A DNA stretch of 24,121 nucleotides from assembly GCA_027943245.1 (NCBI GenBank), contig JANDJZ010000513.1, positions 1 to 24,121 on the forward strand. Direction: 5' to 3'. The position numbers were made by a program, and so were the translations under genes. Source of the DNA: Acanthamoeba sp. SK_2022b (lineage: Eukaryota > Discosea > Longamoebia > Acanthamoebidae). Positions 18,007 through 24,121 of the stretch are shown one piece after another. The notes beneath the pieces were generated by a model. That model ran no database searches, was not told the origin of the DNA, and saw only the letters and a program-made list of their open reading frames with translations. How positions within the stretch are numbered: the first letter of the stretch is position 1; each line of letters begins with the position of its first letter.

Positions 18007-20228
18007 ATGAAGAGGAAGTGCACAGAGCAAGTAGTAGAAGGTGAAGAGGACCCGCAGACAGCTGCACAAATGGACCTAGACAAGAACGAAGACGGGTGGG
18101 CCGCCCTTCCATGGGTGCCTCTACTCGAGACGTTTGCCCTGCTCGACCGCCCGGCCCACTTGGCCAGTGCTGGGCTGGTGTGTCGCACCTGGCACGCCGC
18201 TGCCGCTGACAATCGCCTGTGGCGCCAACTTTGCCTGCGTGACTGGCGCATCCGCCGGCCCCTCGGTACACCAGATCCTGTTGGTGTCTTGCGCTTGAGA
18301 TCTTCCTCTACATAATCTTTTTCTCACAGCCTGCTCCTGCGTGAAACGTTCTGCAGGAGCTTCCCAAACAGGAGGCAGCGCCGAAGGGGTGCACTTCAAG
18401 GTGCGCCACCGCATGGATGGTCCTCATCTCTCGCCCTCGCGCGCACGCCTGACTTGGTGGTCGACCGCGCCAGGGCCTCTATGCGGACATGGTGAAGGAG
18501 CATGGGGAGTACCGTGCGTTGTACGCGGGCGTGAGCGACATGTGGGAGGCCTACGAGAGCTGGCTCGCTGTCCATGCGCCCCTCATCACCCTCAAGCCCG
18601 CCGCTACGCCGGTGCGAAGCCTTCCCATCCACTCCCCCCCCCCCCCAAACCCCCTCCTCTTCTCATCTCGGCGTCACCGGGTGTCGGGCCCGAACCAGGA
18701 GGCTGTGCATCAGCTGGAGCAGGTCCTCACGGCGAAGCTGCCGCTCGACTTGAAGTGCGCCCTTCGGATTCGAAACGGCCAGAACCTCACACGCCTCCCC
18801 GGCCTCCTCGGCGGCTATTCGTTCTACGTGCGCCCTTCTCCACCACCACCATCGCCGCCAGAGCACGTTGCGTGAGTGTCGTGTTGCCTGAACGATCTCT
18901 TGATCGGGGGGTGGGGGTTGCCTGCGCGCAGGATCACCGGGTGGAGATGCAGCTGATGGGAGTAGGCGACATGCGCACGTTTTCGGAATCCATTGTGCGA
19001 CACGTGCAGCATGACACGCGGGTGCCGCGCTGGCTCGCCCACGTGTGCCCCATCGCTCGCTCCAAGTCTCTAGTATACCCCTCTCCCCCCCCACTCGGCG
19101 CAGGCCCGCTCTTCCGGTTGAGGAGACGAGTGACATGCGATCTCTTGCTCTCTCTCTCTCCCTCGTGCAGGGCAAGGTCGTGTTTGTGCTCATGCAGGAC
19201 CTGGAGGGTCATGGCAAGCGAGGCAATGTTGTGACCAACTCGTACAACCCCACCCACCTCTGCTGCACTGCCAACAAACGGCCAACCGTTCCTTCATATT
19301 TCCTGGAATCGCGATCTCGCCATCTGTCTCTCCCTCTTTCTCTCCCCTCCCCCTATTTCGCGTTCTCTCTCTCTCTCTCTCCTCGCTCGCATGCGCGTGT
19401 GCAGGGAGGACTACTCGCACACGTTCCTCCTCTCTCGAGATTACATCACCTACCTGTCCGACCACCTCGCCAAGCTCCAGAGTGGAGCGTACAAAGGTAG
19501 CGCAACCACCGCCCGCTCGCCCCACTCCTCTTCCCGCCTTCCCGTTGCGCCCAATCGCTCATGATCGCCGCCGGTGCAGCGAAGAATGGCCACATCAGCC
19601 TGTTCCCGCAGCCGGGCGCCCGCGGGGTGGGCGTGGCGACGACGCACGGAATCACGGTGGAGGCCGCCCCGCTCTTCGTCCCCGAGAAGTCGAGCCTTGC
19701 GTCCACCCCGCCCTCCTACTTCTGGGCCTACCAGATACGCATGCACATGCCCCCCGACTGCTCCGCACGACCCTCCCAGGTGCCCCCCCCCTCTCCCCCC
19801 CTCATCATAACACTCCCCTCCCCTCCCCCTCCACTCACTCGTCAGGCTCGTTGCTTGCCCGTTGTCGCTGTGGCGGGCACAGCTCAAGTCGAGGCACTGG
19901 GTGATCACGAGCGGCCAGGAGGTGCAGGAGGTGCGAGGGCGAGGCGTGATCGGGCAGTACCCCGTCATGGAGCCCGGCGCCTACTTTGAATACGAGAGCT
20001 GCTGCCCCCAGCCCACCCCCCACGGCACCATGCGGGGCAGCTTCACCATGGTACACCAACGCGCCCGTGTCCTCCCCCTCCCATCACCTCCTCCATCGGA
20101 TGCTAAAGCCTCGCCCCCTTGGTTGCGTTACTCCGCAGGAGTACCTCGACACCCACGAAGAGTTTGAGGTGGTCGTGCCCGAGTTCGAGTTTTTCCTGCC
20201 TCCGGGCTCCCGCCCCGAGGCCGAGTAA
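18007..20228 (+). CDS. FBXO3: F-box protein with SUKH-like and ApaG domains (FBXO3/SKIP16 type)
   Basis: Likely substrate receptor of an SCF ubiquitin ligase. Exons 18007-18265, 18330-18400, 18474-18611, 18699-18827, 18932-19072, 19171-19241, 19405-19496, 19580-19779, 19883-20050 and 20139-20228 give 452 aa (human FBXO3 471, plant SKIP16 about 436). The F-box is at about 33-80 (LPWVPLLETFALL, ASAGLVCRTWHAAA, LWRQLCLRDW). A SMI1/KNR4 (SUKH)-like domain is at about 155-295 (QVLTAKLPLDLKCALRIRNG, YSFY, HVCPIARSKSLGKVVFVL). An ApaG/DUF525 domain is at about 318-445 (GITVEAAPLFVPEKS, YFWAYQIRM, LKSRHWVITSG, GVIGQYPVMEPGAYFEYESC, GTMRGSFTM). This domain order is specific to FBXO3/SKIP16. The least certain piece is exon 2 (residues 87-110), accepted because both junction phases fit. 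AATAAA at 20355-20360 is a likely poly(A) signal. Confidence 0.91.
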
Positions 20229-20471
20229 CGAGCAGAGCGGAGCAGAAATGTAGTGTTTCTTCTTCTTCTTGTTGTTGGTGCTGATGCCAAAATCCACGGC
20301 CAGCCGAGCTCCCCCGCAGGCGGGGGGAGGGGTACACGAGGGAGGGCCGTGATAAATAAAAGAAAAATGAAAAGAAAAGCGATCGCCTCCAAGAAGAGGA
20401 GGGGGAGGGGGGGGGGCGTTGGCGCGATGGGGGCGCGCGCGCGGAGAATGAATACAAGGCGAGGGGCAGCT
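20229..20471. other. Convergent 3' gap between FBXO3 and the NF1-like gene
   Basis: 243 bp between stop codons. Plus-strand AATAAA at 20355-20360 (within GATAAATAAAAG) is about 127 nt past the FBXO3 stop. A (TTC)n stretch at about 20258-20272 and a G-run at about 20401-20416 are present. No gene seen. Confidence 0.6.
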
Positions 20472-22299
20472 TTAGGCCCCAACGATGGTTTCCAGGACCT
20501 GGCACGCGATCTTGGTCAGCATCTCCGTCTTGACTCCCGGTCTCTGTAGATGGTGAGAGAGATGCACGGATGTTCGTCAGCTGATGCCACCCGCGTCGAG
20601 ATGTGCGGTTGCACAAGAAGAGGTGGTGGTGGTGGTGGTGGTGGTGGTGGTGGTGGTGGTGGTGGTGGTGGTGGTGGTGGTGGTGGTGGTGGTGGTGGTG
20701 AGTTACCGTGAAGGTGTCCGAGTCGATGAGGCCCTGGAAGCCGAGCTTGCTGTGGAGGTAGTCCTTGTTGAGGCGCTTCTTGGAGTTCTGCATGTCGGGC
20801 TTGAACATGGACTTCATGATGGCGAGGCAGGCCTCGATGATCTGCTGGTTCTGGCTGTTCTGCAGGACGAGGGCCATCTTGGGCACCAGGATATCGTACA
20901 CCACGGGGAACGCGTCGGGCATGTGGTCGATGCCCTCCCGGAGGGACTCGTAGATGAAGAGCTGCTCGTGCTCGCTGTCCGACGACTTCAAAATTGTGAC
21001 CAGCAGGGTGAAGAGCAGGGCCGCGTTCACATTGTCGGGCAACATCTCCTCCCTGATGAGGTAGTGGTGCAGGTTCCCCGAATCCGGACCGGCCGGCAGC
21101 AAACTGTGGCCACACACACGCGCGCAATTATTATTATTATTATTATTTAAATATTATTAAGAATAATTTAAGTAATAATAATAATAATTGGCGTACATTT
21201 GTCGGATGTGGTCGACCTCCATTTCGCCGCCCTGGATGGGCAGAAGGGCGGCGAGGTAGCCGAGCAGGTTGGAGCCCACGGCCTTCTTGGCGCAGATGTC
21301 CACGAACATGGACAGCACGCGCGCCGTCGACGTCTGGCCAACGCAACCCCCCCCCCCCAACGAGCGTCAGCAATGCAAAGAACGCTGCGAGCGGATCGGG
21401 CGAGTGGGAGGTGGGGGACGGGCGGCGGCTCTACCTTGGTGGCCGGCGCGCGCAGGCCCTTGAGGAGGTGCGCGGTGACGGCGAAGGAGAAGGAGGTCTT
21501 GAAGGAGACGCCCATCATCTGGTCGGCCTTGGCCAGAGCCGTCTCCAGCCCGCCCTCCTCGCGCGCCTGCATGCAGTACTGCACCAGCCCGTCTGTTGTC
21601 CCCCCCCTCGACCAATCAGCCACCACCACACCACCACCACCACCACCACCACCACCACCACCACCACCACCACCACCACCACACACCACCACACACCACC
21701 ACCACGGATAGCGCCGGCAAATGCGGTGGGGGGGGGCAAACCGTTGATGCACTGGGTGGAGTCGCGGTCGAGGCGGCGGAGGACGACCTCGAGGAGGCCG
21801 ATGGAGACGGCGAAGAGCTTGGGCTCGTCGATCTGGAGGAGGGTGAGGGCGACCCAGAACATGGGGCGGAAGTAGCGCGAGGCGGTGGGCAGGTGCTCGA
21901 AGAGGCGGGTGAGGCAGATGATGAGCGACACGGGGAGGTCGAGGTCGAGCCGCACGGCGGGGAGGATGTCGTGGAGGGTGGTGAGCAGCTGCGACACGAG
22001 GTCGTCGGTGACGAGCGAGGGCGCGCTGCAGAGCACGCCCACGGCCACGACGGCGCGCGGCTGGAGGACCGGGTTGGGTGTGAAGGCGGCCCGGGTGGCC
22101 AGCGAGAGCAGGCGCGCGTGCCACGGGGTGCCCACGCAGTTGTTGGAGGGCGAGCAGGCGTTGAGCACGCTCAGCAGCGTGCCGGCCACCGTCTCCACCG
22201 TGCCGATCGAGAGTGCCGGCGCCGCACCGCCGGCGCCCGCGCCACTGCTGTTGCCGGCGCCGGCGGAGGAGGAGGAAGAGGCGGAGGAGGCGGGAGAGG

Positions 22300-22330
<31 letters not shown>

Positions 22331-24121
22331 GGAGGAGGCCTCCACGGGCTCGTGGCGGGAGAAGGCGGAGACGGCCTGTCCGCCGAGGCCGAAGAGGACG
22401 CGGGTCTTGGGCTGGTTGAGCTCGGCGAGGAGGAGGCGGAGGGACTGGAGCTTGTTGTCCTGGGTGACGAGGGTGGTGTAGAGGGAGTGGACGATGTTGA
22501 TGAGGAGGCCGTGGGCGGTGGCGCGGGTGATGGGGGGCCCGGTGGCGAAGAGGAGGAGGACGGCGTGGAAGAGCTCGGGGAGGTACTGCTGGACGTAGAC
22601 GAGGTTGTCGAAGGAGAGCATGAGGAGGATGCGCACCAGCACGTCGAGCCGGAGCCACACGTCCTCGGCCTCGTCGGGCTCCGATGAAGAGGAGGCGGCA
22701 GAGGAGGACGAAGAAGAAGAGGAAGAAGAAGAAGAAGAGGAAGGCTTCTTGTCGCCGCGGTAGCCCTTGAAGTGGGGGAGGAGGAGGAGGAGGCGGGCGA
22801 TGAGCTTGCCGGCGACGAGGCGGGCGTTGCGGGTGGCCATGGAGACAAAGACGTCGGCGATGACGGAGAGGGCGGTGGAGCCCGGGCCGCCGAGCTTGCG
22901 GTCAAAGGCGCGTGCGAGGAGGACCTCGAGGACGAGGTCGAGGAGCTCGGGGACGGCGCCGATGACCTCCCAGACCTTGGTCTGGATGGCGGGGCCGGTC
23001 ATGGAGGTCTCCTTGATGGTGAAGTCGACGAGCATGGCGACGATCTGGGTGGTCTTGTCGATGTTGAGGGCCGACTCGGGCTTGTCGGTGAGGAGGCAGA
23101 AGCGGGCGAGGTTGGGGAGCCAGTGGGTGAGGTAGTTGAGGCAGAGCTGCTTGCCGGGGAGGTTGGCCTTGATCTTCTCGATGCCGTGGAGGGCCTCGAT
23201 GAGGAACTCGAGGGTCATGTGGCCCTCGGTGCGCGCGAGCTTCTTGGAGAGGCCCACGATGAAGCTGTTGGTGTTGCGCGGGATCGACAGCCCCGAGGTC
23301 TCCCACAGGTTCATCTGCACCGACAGGTTGAACGACGCGCACAGCGAGGCCAGCAGGTTGTAGGCCTCCACCCGCAGCGCCGCGTTGGTGTTGCCCAGGT
23401 TGAGCAGCGCCATGTTGAGCAGCGTCCCGGGCACGTCCGACGCCCGGAAGCTCCGCTTCCGCGACGACGCGTCCGCCGCCGGCTTGGCCAGGTTGAGCCG
23501 CGCCTTGGAGGCCTTGAGCGCCATCACGATCCGGTCCGAGGCCGAGCACTTGAACGCCAGCGACTGCACCGCCCCGCGCGATGTCTCTTCGCCGGCGCCG
23601 CCGGTGGTGGTGGCGCCACTGTTCTCGTAATACTTGATGACGACCTCGTTGGTGTCGACCGAGTGGTTGATCTCGAACATGGAGGAGATGGGGTAGAGGT
23701 CGGCGAGCGGGACGCGGCGGCCGAGGACCGAGTGGTGCTTGGCGGTGATGACCTCGACGTGGTTGGTGGAGATGCGGATGGTGACCTCCTTCTGGTTCGA
23801 GTACTGCATGAGCTTCTGGACGGGGGAGAAGGTGGCCTTGACGTCCTTGTCCACGGCGAGGGTGGAGGTGGGCAGGCCCACCTCCTTCTCGGGCACGTGC
23901 TGGGCGAGGGCCGAGGCCGAGGGGAGGAACTCCATCTTGGACTTGGCGCGCGAGACCAGCTTGCCGATGCGCTTGGAGTACTTCTTGAAGCAGTGGTTGG
24001 CGTTGACGAACCACACGCGCGTGAGGGCGTCGAGGCCCGCCGGGGCCACCTGGCGGAACTTGGTGATCCAGGCGTAGGGGAGCTCGTGCTCCTTGCCAAA
24101 GAGGGTGCAGTCGACGACGAG
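20472..24121 (-). CDS. NF1: Neurofibromin (NF1)-like RasGAP, C-terminal part; N-terminus outside window
   Basis: Neurofibromin is a large Ras GTPase-activating protein. The window shows its C-terminal 1047 residues, reading in frame from 24121. Exons: 24121-21742, 21592-21435, 21333-21197, 21103-20707, 20543-20472. First comes the end of the Sec14-like lobe (ELPYAWITKF, RVWFVNANHCFKKYSKRIGK), then the PH-like module (EVTIRISTNHVEVITAKHHS, LADLYPISSMFEINHS). A long HEAT/ARM region follows: DVPGTLLNMALLNLGN, YNLLASLCASFNL, ETSGLSIP, EGHMTLEFLIEALHGI, ILLMLSFDN, ATGPPITRATAHGLLINIVH, PVLQPRAVVAVGVL, FWVALTLLQIDEPKLF and FSFAVTAHLLKGLRAP. The match to human NF1 over this span is extensive. Two poly-Ser tracts (about residues 459-480 and 592-621) are insertions. 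The protein ends soon after the DYLHSKLGFQGL region, lacking the vertebrate basic tail. The GAP domain is not in the window, so RasGAP function is inferred from family. Confidence 0.92.
20622..20700. repeat. (GGT)n trinucleotide repeat in the last NF1-like intron
   Basis: About 26 GGT units on the plus strand (sense CAC/ACC) in the intron 20706-20544. Confidence 0.9.
21620..21705. repeat. (CAC)n trinucleotide repeat in another NF1-like intron
   Basis: CAC/ACC array on the plus strand with CACACC interruptions near its 3' end, in the intron 21741-21593. Its orientation on the sense strand (GTG) is opposite to the repeat in the last intron of the same gene. Confidence 0.9.
22257..22745 (-). 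repeat. Two poly-Ser coding tracts in the NF1-like gene
   Basis: Plus-strand (GAG/GAA/GGA)-rich stretches at about 22257-22345 and 22680-22745 encode runs of Ser with some Ala/Gly/Pro. Both lie between conserved HEAT-type blocks and are open in frame, so I treat them as low-complexity loops in the protein. Confidence 0.85.

Noticed and set aside
20584..21150. Plus-strand ORF with a long poly-Val stretch
   Set aside because: It is the reverse complement of NF1-like exons plus the (GGT)n repeat, with no recognisable family.
21596..22687. 363-aa plus-strand His/Gly/Glu-rich ORF
   Set aside because: It is a shadow of the NF1-like exon in a GC-rich genome; all family similarity is on the minus strand.
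1..24121. tRNA genes, CRISPR arrays, transposons or bacterial defence genes
   Set aside because: I scanned for cloverleaf-like blocks, regularly spaced repeats, transposase/RT motifs and terminal repeats and saw none. The simple repeats are microsatellites inside introns.

Overview
The window is nuclear DNA from a gene-dense, GC-rich, intron-rich microbial eukaryote. I infer a free-living amoebozoan close to Acanthamoeba. The grounds are GCC/AAG/GTC/ATC-type codon use in exons, short introns of about 50-160 nt at roughly one per 150-250 coding bases, intergenic gaps mostly of 110-280 bp, an amoeba-type coronin, and a mitochondrial gamma-carbonic-anhydrase-like protein. The species is inference. 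I see no prokaryotic operon, phage, CRISPR array, transposon or tRNA.

I rebuilt twelve protein genes by joining exons at splice sites that keep frame and restore conserved family motifs. In order: PEX16 (+, 5' end not resolved, to 998); BET1-type Qc-SNARE (-, 1126-1565); coronin (+, 2113-3824); an unassigned 720 bp stretch (3825-4547); THOC5 (-, 4548-7963); gamma-CA-like (+, 8146-9212); VPS29 (-, 9453-10516); a METTL2-like tRNA m3C methyltransferase (-, 10670-12772); SEH1 (-, 12890-14613); a His-rich CDF/ZnT zinc transporter (-, 14743-17057); EMC5 (-, 17340-17878); an FBXO3/SKIP16-type F-box protein with SUKH-like and ApaG domains (+, 18007-20228); and a neurofibromin (NF1)-like protein (-, 20472 to beyond 24121, N-terminus missing).

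The genes are housekeeping genes of unrelated function: peroxisome biogenesis, ER-Golgi fusion, actin, mRNA export, complex I, retromer, tRNA modification, nuclear pore, zinc transport, membrane protein insertion, ubiquitin ligase, and Ras control. I see no sign that they form one pathway. VPS29, METTL2, SEH1, ZnT and EMC5 lie head-to-tail on the minus strand. THOC5/gamma-CA-like and EMC5/FBXO3 are divergent pairs with only 182 and 128 bp between start codons.

The interesting signals are in gene structure and in a few residues. The gamma-CA-like protein lacks one zinc-binding histidine. The BET1-like SNARE has Ser at the expected zero-layer Gln. Two genes (VPS29, SEH1) have a coding first exon that is just the ATG. 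About two thirds of 5' splice sites carry C at intron position +4, and some are GC-AG. Several introns are multiples of three without stops. Introns hold poly-C/G tracts and strand-biased microsatellites. I found no convincing new multi-gene system.
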